Positions 26,601-35,253 of a stretch of 64,000 nt of DNA are shown in pieces. Both the position numbers and the translations under genes were made by a program. The stretch's first letter is position 1. Every line of letters begins with the position of its first letter. The notes under the pieces were generated by a model. That model was not told where the DNA came from, did no database searches, and saw nothing but the letters and a program-made list of their open reading frames with translations. Origin of the DNA: an uncultured Dehalococcoidia bacterium (GTDB lineage: Bacteria > Chloroflexota > Dehalococcoidia > Lucifugimonadales > UBA1123); NCBI GenBank assembly GCA_958296105.1, contig OY282441.1, forward strand, positions 2,005,800 through 2,069,799, given 5' to 3'.

Positions 26601-27311
26601 TGCGGGCTGACATACGAGCTCAGGGTGGCGGCACATGGAGACGGAGCTACGCACAGGACGGAGTGGGGCGCGGCGTCCGAGACTGCGAGGGTGGTGACCG
26701 AGGCGTGTAACAGGGCGCCTGAGTTCGGCAAGTCTCACTACGATTTCATCGTCTTGGAAGGCACGCGGGATGTTGGAGTGGTGTCTGCTGCGGACGCGGA
26801 CGGCGACGCCGTGAGCTACTCTATCGAGTCCGGCAACGAAGACGGCAAGCTGACGCTGACTGTGAAGACGAACGCGGCGGGCGAGCGCGTGGCTCAGCTG
26901 AAGGCGGTCTCGGACTTCGATTACGAGGAGAAATCTGAGTATAGGATATTGCTGAGTGTGAGCGACGGACGGCGCGCGACGACTACGGCGAGCGCGGCCA
27001 TAAGGGTGTGGGACGTGTCGCCCGATCCACCTGACGCCGTGAGCGGCCTGATGGCTACGACCACCAGCTCCTCGGTGACGCTCTCGTGGGACAAGCCCGC
27101 CGATCCGCTGATCACGGGCTACCGCATAACACGCCGTGTGGCGGGCAGCTCGGCTGTTCACACCGTGGATATCCGCGGCGCGACCACGAGGCACATGGAC
27201 GCAGGGCTGTCGCCCAACACGAAGTACATCTACCGCATCCACGCCATAGACTACTTCCGCAGAGAGGGAAGCGTCGCACGCATAGCGATCACCACGCTCG
27301 CGCCGCCGTAG
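23601..27311 (+). CDS. Large surface protein with Fn3, cadherin-like and plant-type LRR domains
   Basis: The 1236-residue product starts with a membrane or signal helix (AVTALLALAAVLLLS) and a Ser/Thr/Pro-rich linker. A helical domain (about residues 100-370) of unknown type follows. Then come Fn3 (about 430-526), a cadherin-like domain (530-646), plant-type leucine-rich repeats (about 700-830, with L..L.L.GN.L.G.IP), cadherin-like (833-936), Fn3 (936-1036), cadherin-like (1036-1140) and Fn3 (1140-1236). No sortase or Por signal is seen. The layout suggests an adhesin or host- or particle-binding protein. Its first nine bases are duplicated at 22044. Confidence 0.88.
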   Translation: MGEIEIRRLSKIAAAFAVTALLALAAVLLLSTDAPPTTVPAASNTEAPSPIDLSAFMPTPTVQPVSASATASVTQNAYPAPTSTPIATPTAVSNIAQRPPLDVGAFDLFSVDLSAAAHSGDVDVATVEEVLELGLRLAGASPTHIAFRGTADADSIRCDWRGIARTMAQREDAIRFWLDLDEDDPLLPPGEVARRFTDELERINAVYPATVKSNFHAIAMGGLSEEYLFLTCYIDYTVAEYLLGSGSTTSKQTVAYDRMGEARSYDLYVGSHEEGEFSEDRFMSEAEYEEYLDFLVSDMELVFATIMENSEAIVFLAPMGAHNAIAVEAWQAVAQWDVQRADDGTINAVRYGASQGDPDRTQTLANLKTRVTNATAPPDDDDASATSTPSRIPSLGGLTAYYRSIGAYGDITPNATSTDTFTPAQPPSKHVPPPSTVSVSKSGDNGASLTWSVAAGASGYQVQRRIEDEQTVWTLEGSAQSSTSHTVSDLLCSKAHEFRVGAYGNGTSHSDRVGLWSDAVTLTIGTCAALPPKFEADSYSFEIDSLASSGDVVGRVSAMDPNGDTVAYSFAELIPVSGQLPTSSVLITSGSEQVRLDIDPTSGELKLFGPARGLVDSTYDLTIGASDESGGIATVSASLSIAAPDCSSGAAVAQPESHHWLVRDCTILLAARDTLAGSAALNWSAERALADWDGISVSGTPIRVTEMDLRSESLSGTLPTALGRLSKLQRLRLAGNSLSGGLPPELGTLSHLTELTLGGNSLNGVIPAELGNLSKLTHLSLHGNRLTGDIPPELSNLSNLEWLRIFDGNTLTGCVPRSFGDVEDNDLSSTSLHFCNRAPEFGADAYVFSIAEDASVGGEVGAVSATDPEGDGVKYSIVSGNAGGEFAIDANTGTITLALALDYERTQAYALAVSADDDNHEGRATTTVSIAVTDVVDSPPAPRGMSVSYSDGTLSASWYPVTGADEYRLEYRALGLGSWTTLSTTTDAALTYAPTTPKLACGLTYELRVAAHGDGATHRTEWGAASETARVVTEACNRAPEFGKSHYDFIVLEGTRDVGVVSAADADGDAVSYSIESGNEDGKLTLTVKTNAAGERVAQLKAVSDFDYEEKSEYRILLSVSDGRRATTTASAAIRVWDVSPDPPDAVSGLMATTTSSSVTLSWDKPADPLITGYRITRRVAGSSAVHTVDIRGATTRHMDAGLSPNTKYIYRIHAIDYFRREGSVARIAITTLAPP

Positions 27312-27547
27312 TGAGATGCCGTTGAAAGCCGGCGGGCTGGCGTATAGCCGGCTGAACCTAGGGAATGGGAGTGTCGAGTTGGGAAACCTTCGAGTAACAT
27401 GAGTCACTCACATAGATACATCAGACGATATTGAAGGCCGGGCGTCCTGTTGCTCATCGCATCCTGCCATCCGATTCTGGCTGGATTTGGCTACTGTACG
27501 TCCCGTTCGCGTTCGGGGCTGCCTGTGGAAAGGCGGCGAAGCGTCGC

Positions 27548-30500
27548 CTATCGCGGCGCGTTCCTGTACTCGGGCAGCGGCTTTACGCTGTACTCCGCGC
27601 CCGATCCGACCATGCTTTCGACGGCCGCGCGCGCGGTATCCAGCGAGGTGAAGCACGGTATCCGCGCTTCGGTGGCAGCTCGGCGGATGTGGAAGCCGTC
27701 TTGAAGCGTGTCGCGGTCGCCCGTGACGGTGTTGACCACCACCCGAACCGTGCCGTCCTCTATCACGTCCACCACGTTGGGGTGTCCCGCAGACAGCCGC
27801 TTCGGTATCGGCACGCACGGCAAGCCCAGCCCTGAGATCATCGCCGCCGTCCCCTCGGTGGCGTACATGATACAGCCGGCGGAGTGCAGGTCTCGGATCA
27901 TCTGCACAGACTCCGCCTTGTCGCGGTCGGCTATGCTCAGCAGCGCCGAATCTCCCGGGCGTATCGTCAAGCCCGCAGCCATCAGCGCCTTCGCCACCGC
28001 CGGCGTGAAGTCGGCGTCTATGCCCATCACCTCGCCTGTGGACTTCATCTCAGGCCCCAGATACGTGTCCACCCCCGTCAGCTTGGACATGGAGAACACC
28101 GGCGCCTTGACGCCCACCAGCTTCTGCCGCTTCCACAGGCCGCCCTCGTAGCCAAGCTCGTTCAGAGTGCGTCCGAGCATCACCTTCACCGCCAGGCGCA
28201 CCACAGGAACGCCCGTCACTTTGGATATGAACGGTATGGTGCGGCTGGAGCGCGGGTTGACCTCGATGACGTACACTTCGGCATTCCCGCCCGCGCCGCC
28301 GGACTGCGGACTGCGGTACGCCGGCCCTCCCACCAGCACGTACTGAATGTTCATCAGCCCGCGCACCTGAAGCGCCCTGCCTATGCGCGTGGTGTAATCG
28401 ACCACCGTGTTAACCTCCGCCTCGCTCAGCGTAAGCCCCGGGTAGATCGCCATAGAGTCGCCGCTGTGAACGCCTGCGCGCTCCACGTGTTCCATGATTC
28501 CCGGAATCAAGACCGTCTCGCCGTCGCAGACGGCGTCCACCTCGACCTCGCGCCCCTCGAAATACTTGTCTATCAGCACCCGCCGCCCCGATCCCGCCTC
28601 GAACGCGCTGGTCATGTAGCGCACCAGCTCGGATGCGTTCTGGACTATCTCCATAGCGCGCCCGCCCAGCACGTAGCTGGGACGCACCAGCACGGGGTAT
28701 CCGATCTCCTGCGCCACGTTCAGCGCCTGCTCCAGGTCCATGACCGCCGAGCCGGGCGGGTTGGGTATGCCCACGTGCGCCAGGAACTCCTCGAACAGGT
28801 GTCGGTCCGAGGCGATGTCTATGGACTGCGCGGTCGACCCCAAGATGGGCATGTCCGCTCTGGCGAGCGCCTGCGAGAGGTCGATGGCAGTCTGCCCCCC
28901 GAACTGCACCATAGAGGGCGGTATCGAGGCGCCCTCTTGGCCGCTTTCGAAGGCTTCGTTTTCGAGAATGTCGCGCACAGATTCTTCGTCCAGCGGCTCG
29001 AAGTAGAGTCGGTCGCTGGTGTCGAAGTCTGTGGACACCGTTTCAGGGTTGGAGTTCGCCATGACGCTCTGAATGCCCTCTTCCTGAAGCGCCCAGGCAG
29101 CATGAACGGAGCAGTAGTCGAACTCGATCCCCTGACCTATGCGGATAGGGCCGCTCCCCAGCACCAGAGCCTTGGACGCCGGCGAGGGCAGCGCCTCGTT
29201 CTCCTGCTCGTATGTGCTGTAGAAGTATGGAGTTTGCGCTTCGAACTCGGCGGCGCACGTATCGACCATCTTGTACACGGGACGGATGCCCCATTCGTGT
29301 CTGAGGTCGCGCACCTGCTCAGGGTTGCGGTCCGTCAGCGCCGCGATCTTCCCGTCGCCGAAACCGAGCCGCTTTGCCATCCACAGAAGCCCTGGGGTGA
29401 GCGTCTCGCCCATCAGCCTGTCTTCCATGCGAGCTATTCGCTCGAACTCCCGCGTGAACCACGGATCGATGCCGGTGGCGCGCGACAGCTCGTTCGCGCC
29501 GCAGCCGCGCCGCAGCGCCGCCATCAGCGCCCACAGCCGCTCGTCGTTCGGGCTTATCGGCAGATTTTTCAAGACGTCGGCCGCCGTCGCACGCTCCCCT
29601 ACGCCTCTTCCCCCTCTCGCCGTCGGACTTTCCCCGCCGCTTCTCCCCCCTCTGGTGTGAGAGTTTTCCAAGACGCCTCTCCCCCCTCTGGGGGGAGATT
29701 GAGAGGGGGGCGTCGTCCATGACCTATCCTCCCACAGCCGCTCGTCGTTCGATCTTATCGGCAGACGCTCCAAGACACCACTTCCCCCTCTGGTGTGAGA
29801 GCTTTCCGGGACGCCACTCTCCCCTTTGGTGTGAGAGCTTTCCGGGACGCCACTCTCCCCTTTGGTGTGAGAGCTTTCCAAAACACCTCTCCCCCCTCTG
29901 GGGGGAGATTGAGAGGGGGGCGTCGTCGATGAACTGTCCACCCGCAGCCGATCGTCGTTCGATCTTATCGGCAGACTCTCCCCGCCGCCACTCTCCCCTC
30001 TGGTGTGAGAGCTTTCTAAAACACCTCTCCCCCCTTTGGGGGGAGATTGAGAGGGGAGCGTCCATGACCTATCCTCCCACAGCAGCGAGCGGTTGGTTAT
30101 CTCCAGCGATCTGACCGCCTTCTGGAACGCCGCCGAGAACGAGCGGTCTATCGCCATGACCTCGCCGGTGGCTTTCATCTGGGTGCCTATGCGCCGGTCG
30201 CCGCGCGGGAACTTGTCGAACGGCCAGCGCGGTATCTTGACCACGCAGTAGTCGAGCGCAGGCTCGAACGCCGCCAGCGTCTGCTTCGTGACCGCGTTGG
30301 GGATTTCGTCCAGCCGCTTGCCCACGGCTATCTTGGCTGCCACGCGCGCGATTGGGTATCCGGTCGCCTTGGACGCGAGCGCGGAGCTTCGGCTGACTCG
30401 CGGGTTGACCTCGATGATGTAGTAGGCGCTCTCAGCGCGCCCTCCGTTGGGGAGCGTCTCCGCCACCACCTCGCCGGGTTCGAGAGCCATCTGGATGTTG

Positions 30501-31345
30501 CAGCCGCCCTCGATCCCCAGCGCGCGGATGATCTTCAGGCTGGCAGAGCGCAAGAGCTGGTACTCCTTGTCGCTCAGCGTCTGGCTGGGCGCGACCACGA
30601 TGCTGTCGCCGGTGTGGACGCCCATCGGGTCTATGTTCTCCATGTTGCAGATGGTGATGCAGTTGTCCGCGCCGTCGCGCATCACCTCGTACTCGATCTC
30701 CTTCCAGCCCACCAGGGACTTTTCGATCAAGACCTGTCCGATGGGGCTTGCGGCGATGCCGCCTGAGACTGTCTGCTCGAACTCGATCTCCGTGTTGGCG
30801 ATGCCGCCGCCGGTGCCGCCCAGCGTGTATGCCGGCCTGATGACCAGCGGCAGGCCGATGTCGTCCATGACTGCGCGCGCGTCTTGGAGCGACTCCACGA
30901 TGGCGGATGGCGGCACAGGCTCGCCGATGGATACGAGCAGGTTGCGGAACAGCTCGCGGTCTTCGGCGTTTCGGATGGTCTGAAGCGGCGTGCCGAGCAG
31001 ACGGACGCCGTAGCGTTCGAGGATGCCGGCGTCCGCAAGCTCCACTGCGAGATTGAGGCCAGTCTGCCCGCCCAGCGTTGGCAGAACCCCATCTGGCCGC
31101 TCGCGCGCGATGACGCGCTCCAGCACCTCGACCGTCAGCGGCTCGATATAGACCACGTCGGCGATGTCCTCGTCCGTCATGATCGTGGCAGGGTTCGAGT
31201 TGACCAGCACGGTCGTCACGCCCTCCTCTCGCAGCGCCTTGCAAGCCTGCGTGCCGGCGTAATCGAACTCCGCCGCCTGCCCGATGACGATGGGACCAGA
31301 GCCGATGACCAGGACTTTGGAGGGTTTGGGTTGAGAGCTGGTCAT
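27548..31345 (-). CDS. carB: Carbamoyl-phosphate synthase large subunit with in-frame repeat insertion
   Basis: CarB makes carbamoyl phosphate from glutamine-derived ammonia, bicarbonate and two ATP. Both ATP-grasp halves are present ([40 protein letters not shown]), with the oligomerisation domain starting [16 protein letters not shown] and a C-terminal MGS-like allosteric domain ([15 protein letters not shown] onward). The usual length is about 1070 residues; this protein is about 200 longer because of a repeat expansion at 29566-30080, between the first synthetase half and the oligomerisation domain. ATG 31345 is preferred; a TTG at 31387 overlaps the preceding stop (TTGA). Confidence 0.95.
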   Translation of the reverse strand: MTSSQPKPSKVLVIGSGPIVIGQAAEFDYAGTQACKALREEGVTTVLVNSNPATIMTDEDIADVVYIEPLTVEVLERVIARERPDGVLPTLGGQTGLNLAVELADAGILERYGVRLLGTPLQTIRNAEDRELFRNLLVSIGEPVPPSAIVESLQDARAVMDDIGLPLVIRPAYTLGGTGGGIANTEIEFEQTVSGGIAASPIGQVLIEKSLVGWKEIEYEVMRDGADNCITICNMENIDPMGVHTGDSIVVAPSQTLSDKEYQLLRSASLKIIRALGIEGGCNIQMALEPGEVVAETLPNGGRAESAYYIIEVNPRVSRSSALASKATGYPIARVAAKIAVGKRLDEIPNAVTKQTLAAFEPALDYCVVKIPRWPFDKFPRGDRRIGTQMKATGEVMAIDRSFSAAFQKAVRSLEITNRSLLWEDRSWTLPSQSPPKGGRGVLESSHTRGESGGGESLPIRSNDDRLRVDSSSTTPPSQSPPRGGRGVLESSHTKGESGVPESSHTKGESGVPESSHTRGGSGVLERLPIRSNDERLWEDRSWTTPPSQSPPRGGRGVLENSHTRGGRSGGESPTARGGRGVGERATAADVLKNLPISPNDERLWALMAALRRGCGANELSRATGIDPWFTREFERIARMEDRLMGETLTPGLLWMAKRLGFGDGKIAALTDRNPEQVRDLRHEWGIRPVYKMVDTCAAEFEAQTPYFYSTYEQENEALPSPASKALVLGSGPIRIGQGIEFDYCSVHAAWALQEEGIQSVMANSNPETVSTDFDTSDRLYFEPLDEESVRDILENEAFESGQEGASIPPSMVQFGGQTAIDLSQALARADMPILGSTAQSIDIASDRHLFEEFLAHVGIPNPPGSAVMDLEQALNVAQEIGYPVLVRPSYVLGGRAMEIVQNASELVRYMTSAFEAGSGRRVLIDKYFEGREVEVDAVCDGETVLIPGIMEHVERAGVHSGDSMAIYPGLTLSEAEVNTVVDYTTRIGRALQVRGLMNIQYVLVGGPAYRSPQSGGAGGNAEVYVIEVNPRSSRTIPFISKVTGVPVVRLAVKVMLGRTLNELGYEGGLWKRQKLVGVKAPVFSMSKLTGVDTYLGPEMKSTGEVMGIDADFTPAVAKALMAAGLTIRPGDSALLSIADRDKAESVQMIRDLHSAGCIMYATEGTAAMISGLGLPCVPIPKRLSAGHPNVVDVIEDGTVRVVVNTVTGDRDTLQDGFHIRRAATEARIPCFTSLDTARAAVESMVGSGAEYSVKPLPEYRNAPR
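29566..30080 (-). repeat. In-frame palindromic/tandem repeat expansion inside carB
   Basis: About 170 codons of low-complexity sequence read SHT(R/K)GESG and SQSPP(R/K)GGRGVLE. At DNA level they contain three copies of a palindromic unit (CTCCCCCCTCTGGGGGGAG and variants at about 29685, 29889 and 30027) and several TCTGGTGTGAGAG units. Two extra copies of the native PNDERLW-coding segment lie at about 29731-29771 and 29941-29979, giving a period of about 200-210 bp. All lengths keep the frame, so an uninterrupted CarB is still encoded. Confidence 0.92.
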
Positions 31346-31383
31346 TGCCGAGTCGCTTTCTCTATCTCGATTGTCGCGCTTGT

Positions 31384-31746
31384 TCAATCGGATTCAATCA
31401 GATGGCGCAACAGTTCGATCAGGATGGGCAAGTAGAATTCGACGGTTTCCCAGATGGTGGTGCTGGATGCGCCTTCGGATCCGCGAGAGATTATGCCGCC
31501 CAAGTCAATGAAGCGCCGAATATAAGGCTCCCTCTCCATCGAGTTCGGATCGAGCCTCTTGGCGCGGCTTAGCGCTTCGCCTATAATCTCGAACTTTCTT
31601 TCGACCGCCGCTTGCGCCATCTTGTTGCGCTCGTAATCGTCCGGTCCATATAGCCTGGAAGTGAACTGCTGTATATCTTGGCTTGCCGAAAGCGCGTCCC
31701 ACAAAGCCGCTTTGGTTTCAAGACGCATAGATATTCCTCCGGTCAT
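31384..31746 (-). CDS. HepT-like (DUF86) HEPN protein, degenerate active site
   Basis: The 120-residue product has the HepT/DUF86 layout: an N-terminal pair of helices ([21 protein letters not shown]), [21 protein letters not shown], and a C-terminal [18 protein letters not shown]. HepT toxins carry RX4-6H in the stretch before this W; here it reads [13 protein letters not shown], with no His, so RNase activity is probably lost. The start may be ATG at 31728 (MRLETKAAL), since the frame overlaps the upstream nucleotidyltransferase gene. It forms an MNT-HepT-type pair and lies between carA and carB. Confidence 0.75.
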   Translation of the reverse strand: MTGGISMRLETKAALWDALSASQDIQQFTSRLYGPDDYERNKMAQAAVERKFEIIGEALSRAKRLDPNSMEREPYIRRFIDLGGIISRGSEGASSTTIWETVEFYLPILIELLRHLIESD

Positions 31747-32323
31747 AGATATTCTTCCGGTCTCGGTCGATTGCCTTTTTGCGATATGGGTTTTTAACCG
31801 CTCTTTCCTCTACCAGAACCACGCTGCGTTCGAGTATGCGCTCCAAACCCTCTTTCAGGTCGAAGTAGCGAGAGAACAGGTTGTCCGAGCAGTCGTCGAA
31901 TCGAACTAAGATGTCCACCTCGCTATCCGGACGCGCAAGCCCGGATGCCACAAAGCCGAACAAGTCCAAGCGAGCCACCCTCTCTTTGTCGCACAAGTCC
32001 CAGATGTCTGTCCGCGCAGATCCAATCATCCAGTCCGCTTCCGCCTTGCCAATCTTTATCGCGGATTCCAATTCATGGCTGTAGCCTCTGCCGATGTGGT
32101 ATCCAAATACATGGCAATCCTCATCGTAGTATATGACGGTTAGACCGCAAACCGGGCATTTTATCTGATAGGTGTCTTCATGCGCCTCCTTATCGCTATC
32201 GCTATAGCTGTCTTCATGCGCCTCCTCTGGGAAATGCTCGGAACCTTCGAGGCACGGCCAATCCGGGTCATTCCATGGCGTGGACGTAGGATCGTCGTAA
32301 TCCGAGTAGTAAGACTTTTTCAT
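31718..32323 (-). CDS. MNT-type nucleotidyltransferase antitoxin with N-terminal zinc-finger-like extension
   Basis: The C-terminal half (about residues 108-195) is a minimal nucleotidyltransferase domain: RLDLFGFVASGLARPDSEVDILVRF, with the acidic E-V-D pair of the GSx10DxD family. The usual GS is replaced (LFGFVASG for LFGSRARG), which may impair AMPylation. The N-terminal 100 residues are acidic with a repeated EAHED(S/T)Y and then KCPVCG, a Cys and His residues resembling a zinc ribbon, which is unusual for MNT antitoxins. The gene overlaps the downstream HepT-like gene, as expected for an MNT-HepT toxin-antitoxin module. Confidence 0.75.
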   Translation of the reverse strand: MKKSYYSDYDDPTSTPWNDPDWPCLEGSEHFPEEAHEDSYSDSDKEAHEDTYQIKCPVCGLTVIYYDEDCHVFGYHIGRGYSHELESAIKIGKAEADWMIGSARTDIWDLCDKERVARLDLFGFVASGLARPDSEVDILVRFDDCSDNLFSRYFDLKEGLERILERSVVLVEERAVKNPYRKKAIDRDRKNIYDRRNIYAS

Positions 32324-32354
32324 GTCGCAGCATCTCCATTATTGTAAGCCGCCG

Positions 32355-33464
32355 TCACCGCCCGCCATCCTCGATCATATCAATAAACCTGTCGAACAGG
32401 TACTCGTTGTCCCTGGGACCTGGGGACGCTTCGGAGTGGTACTGGATGCTCATTATCGGCAGCGACCTGTGGCGCAGTCCCTCCACCGTGCCGTCGTTCA
32501 GGTTGACGTGGCTGACTTCGACTTCTGAAGGCAGGCTGTCGGGATCGACCGCGTATCCGTGGTTCTGCGCGGTGACGTGGACTCGGCCGGAGGCGATCTC
32601 CTTGACCGGATGGTTGCCGCCTCGGTGTCCGAACTTGAGCTTGTAGTTGCGCCCTCCGAAGGCGCGCGCCAGTATCTGGTTGCCTAGGCAGATGCCCATG
32701 ATCGGTACGCGCCCGATCAGCCCCTTCGCGGTGGCGACTGCGTAGTCCAAGAGTTCGGGGTCGCCGGGGCCGGGCGACATGAGAACGCCGTCCGGCTCCA
32801 TCTCCAGCAGCGCGTCCGCAGACGTGGACGCGGGATAGGCGATCACCTCGCATCCGCGGCTTCTCAGGTTTCGCAGGATGTTGTACTTCAGCCCGCAGTC
32901 CGACACCAGAACGCGCAACCTCTCGGCCGGCGCAGCCTCGCCCGGCAGCGGCTGGCTCCACGGATACGGCGCCGCAGTCGACACGGCGCGAACGAAGTCC
33001 GTCCCCTCGTATGTCGGCAGGCCGCGCAGACGAGCGAGAGCGTCTGCCGGAGACTCGTTCACCGCGATCGCGCCCATCATTACGCCGCGCGTTCTGAGAC
33101 GGCGCGTAATCGCGCGCGTATCGACTCCGCTGATGCCCAGAACGCCCTGAGACTCTAGAAACTCGTCCAGCGTCATCTCGCTCAGCGGGTGGCTGGGAGC
33201 CTCGCAATGCTCGCGCACCACGAAGCCGGACACCTGTATCCTGCGCGATTCGTGATCATCCCGATTCACCCCGTAGTTGCCGATGAGCGGATATGTCGGC
33301 ACCACGATCTGCCCGGCGTAGGATGGGTCTGTGAGTATCTCCTGATAGCCAGTCATGGACGTGTTGAACACGACCTCGCCATGCGCGAGACGAGAGACGT
33401 CGCCAAAGGCGAAGCCTCGATACGCTGAGCCGTCTTCGAGTACCAGATGGGCGGAGGTGGTCAA
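32355..33464 (-). CDS. carA: Carbamoyl-phosphate synthase small (glutaminase) subunit
   Basis: The 369-residue class I glutamine amidotransferase subunit hydrolyses glutamine and passes ammonia to CarB. The N-terminal CarA domain (LVLEDGSAYRG, FNTSMTGYQEILTDPSYAGQ) is followed by the GATase domain, with nucleophile Cys in MGICLGNQ, the HRGGNHPV loop and the His/Glu of HSEASPGPRD. The likely start is TTG at 33464, giving the family N-terminus. carB is separated from it by the MNT/HepT module, which is unusual because carA and carB are normally adjacent. Confidence 0.95.
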   Translation of the reverse strand: MTTSAHLVLEDGSAYRGFAFGDVSRLAHGEVVFNTSMTGYQEILTDPSYAGQIVVPTYPLIGNYGVNRDDHESRRIQVSGFVVREHCEAPSHPLSEMTLDEFLESQGVLGISGVDTRAITRRLRTRGVMMGAIAVNESPADALARLRGLPTYEGTDFVRAVSTAAPYPWSQPLPGEAAPAERLRVLVSDCGLKYNILRNLRSRGCEVIAYPASTSADALLEMEPDGVLMSPGPGDPELLDYAVATAKGLIGRVPIMGICLGNQILARAFGGRNYKLKFGHRGGNHPVKEIASGRVHVTAQNHGYAVDPDSLPSEVEVSHVNLNDGTVEGLRHRSLPIMSIQYHSEASPGPRDNEYLFDRFIDMIEDGGR

Positions 33465-33510
33465 AGTATCGAGCTTCCCTTCTGCTGCTTGGATTGTGTT
33501 TCCAAAGCCC

Positions 33511-33548
33511 TTGCCCCCATCCTAGCCTTCCCCCGAGGGGTGAAGGGA
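33511..33548 (-). repeat. Short palindromic repeat (reverse orientation) upstream of carA
   Basis: This is a reverse copy of the CCCTTCCCCC-GGGGGAAGG-TTAGGATGGGGGC element found four times at 37142-37619, here between the NucS-like gene and carA. Confidence 0.8.
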
Positions 33549-33557
33549 TACATACCC

Positions 33558-34631
33558 CTACAAGTCCCCATCGTCATTCTCCCAAGCCTCATAGACTGCT
33601 TGGACGAGCGCCGTCAGAGTTTCCTTGTGACGCTCCCAGTCATCGGCGGTTAGCGAGAATTGAATCTCAGTATTGGCGTCTTCTAGCGCATCTCGACCTG
33701 ATGGATATGTTTTGAATTGGATCAATTCTGTGGGCTTTCTGAATTCATCCACGCACAATGCAATAGCCAGGGGATAGAAAACTAGCACCACCACCCCACC
33801 CCCATCCTCTGGAACATCTATGCGAGCATAAGGACGATAGGAAAGCCTTCCTGATTCTGTTCGATATGGAAGTCGGATATTGAGTCCGTGCACTCCCGGG
33901 CGGTACCTGGATTCAGTCCAATCTTTTTGGAACATGTCCCTTGCGTCTTCGAAGAATTGACGTACACCGAAGCTCTGTATGCTTTTGTCCAACTGCTCCC
34001 CATATTCGGCTACCCTTCGCCTTCGTCTTGTCGGTTGATAACCTGAATCGTCAGGCCTCTCGACTTCCACCTGCTTTGCCAAGATGATCTTCCCGTCATA
34101 GCTGAATCCGTGGAATGTCAGCAGTGATATGTCCATGTTGCTCTTTTCGGCGAGGAACTTCACCATCCGTTCCGTTCTGTCATCAACGCCCAGCCCAACA
34201 AGGAACATGCGAATCGGTTTGATCGCTTCCAGCTCTCCAGAGTTAGAATTTTGACTGTACCACTCCTCGAAGTCCTCGATCTCGTCAATACCGCGCGTGC
34301 CTGAGTTTTCGGATATGAGACTGGCTAGGTCTTCCAAGCCCATGCCGTCCAGATAGGATGCGTAGTCTATGACCTGAGCCACCGCATCCCGTGACAGCGT
34401 ACCTCGCTTGAGTTCGAACACTACGAGCTGCCCATCCCTGTCCACGCCCAGCAGATCCAGCGGTCCGCCTTCGGTTGGCGTCTGGCGACCTATGAGCTTC
34501 AAGCCTTCCATCAGCAAGTCAGGGTTCTGGACGAGAGTGTCTTCGAGCATCTGCTCCGACTCGGTCTGTCCGGCAGGTTCTAGTCGCTCGACTTTAGAAC
34601 CGTCCAGCGCCCATATCTTGATGTCTTCCAT
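33558..34631 (-). CDS. NucS/EndoMS-like (DUF91) PD-(D/E)xK nuclease-domain protein
   Basis: The N-terminal 120 residues resemble NucS/DUF91: SEQMLEDTLVQNPDLLMEG, GRQTPTEGGPLDLLGVDRDG, then LVVFELKRGTLSRDAVAQVIDYASYL, with the Asp and E-L-K of a PD-(D/E)xK active site. The rest, about 240 residues, is unlike classical NucS and may recognise DNA or protein. ATG 34631 is preceded by GGGGGG and avoids overlap with the toxin gene. Downstream of a RelE-type module, it may be a repair, restriction or solitary defence nuclease; the target is unknown. Confidence 0.78.
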   Translation of the reverse strand: MEDIKIWALDGSKVERLEPAGQTESEQMLEDTLVQNPDLLMEGLKLIGRQTPTEGGPLDLLGVDRDGQLVVFELKRGTLSRDAVAQVIDYASYLDGMGLEDLASLISENSGTRGIDEIEDFEEWYSQNSNSGELEAIKPIRMFLVGLGVDDRTERMVKFLAEKSNMDISLLTFHGFSYDGKIILAKQVEVERPDDSGYQPTRRRRRVAEYGEQLDKSIQSFGVRQFFEDARDMFQKDWTESRYRPGVHGLNIRLPYRTESGRLSYRPYARIDVPEDGGGVVVLVFYPLAIALCVDEFRKPTELIQFKTYPSGRDALEDANTEIQFSLTADDWERHKETLTALVQAVYEAWENDDGDL

Positions 34632-34644
34632 GAACCCCCCAGTT

Positions 34645-34896
34645 TTACCTGTATGCGGACCTGCGATGAACGACCCGCTCAATCGTCACAACTCTCAGAT
34701 CGCCACTGACTCTATAGAGAACGCGATAGACGCCCACGCGCAGACTGTAATCGGTTCTCCCCGCGAGTTTCTTTGAGTTGCGCGGATATGGGTTTTCCTG
34801 AAGATTGGCGATGCCCTCGCTCACCAAGCGCGGGTAGTGGTCGGAAAGCCTTGATATTTCTCGCATAGCTCTGCGGTTAATATAGACCCTGTACAT
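34645..34896 (-). CDS. RelE/ParE family toxin
   Basis: The 83-residue product has the RelE/ParE fold pattern: MYRVYINRRAMREISRL, NLQENPYPRNSKKLAG, YSLRVGVYRVLYRVSG and VTIERVVHRRSAYR. The basic strand-loop and C-terminal Arg/His/Tyr residues match ribosome-dependent mRNA-cleaving members. Its ATG overlaps the end of the upstream antitoxin gene by 20 bp, the standard antitoxin-toxin arrangement. Lies within the pyrimidine operon, so it may be transcribed from the pyr promoter as well as its own. Confidence 0.88.
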   Translation of the reverse strand: MYRVYINRRAMREISRLSDHYPRLVSEGIANLQENPYPRNSKKLAGRTDYSLRVGVYRVLYRVSGDLRVVTIERVVHRRSAYR

Positions 34897-35101
34897 CTAT
34901 CCCTTGCGCCCGCAGCTCTTTGACCGCCTGCTCCCAGGGAATATACTCCTCGCCCGATTCGCGCGCGAGGTCTATCGCCTCCATATCTTCCAGCTCCTCT
35001 ATCAGCTCCGCCCAAATCGCGTAATCGAGCAGTATCGCGCGCTTGTTTCCAGCGGAGTCTATGACTATCCGCGCCTTTTCTTTCAGCTCGCTGACTTGCA
35101 T
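34877..35101 (-). CDS. Phd/RelB-type antitoxin
   Basis: ATG 35101 is preceded by GAGGGGG and gives a 74-residue antitoxin-like protein: MQVSELKEKARIVIDSAGN, then AILLDYAIWAELIEELEDMEAIDLARE, an N-terminal DNA-binding-like part and an acidic C-terminal helix that would wrap the toxin. Earlier in-frame starts (to 35170) add a basic, non-homologous leader. It overlaps the RelE-type toxin gene. Autoregulation of the pair is expected from the family but no operator is evident. Confidence 0.82.
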   Translation of the reverse strand: MQVSELKEKARIVIDSAGNKRAILLDYAIWAELIEELEDMEAIDLARESGEEYIPWEQAVKELRAQGIDVQGLY

Positions 35102-35253
35102 TAGGATGCCCCCTCGCTTGTTTCCGAGACTGCGACCGCGCTTTGGCTCTTCGTCGGACGCCGAATCCAACTGACCTCCTACGCCTCTCCTCGCTCCATT
35201 ATAACGCTATAACGCCGGGCGCGGCCTCATCTCTCTCTTCGATGCCGAGCATC

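Noticed and set aside
27884-29722. A 612-codon rightward open frame opposite carB
   Set aside because: It is Arg/His/Ala-rich antisense of a clear carB sequence, a common artefact in GC-rich DNA.
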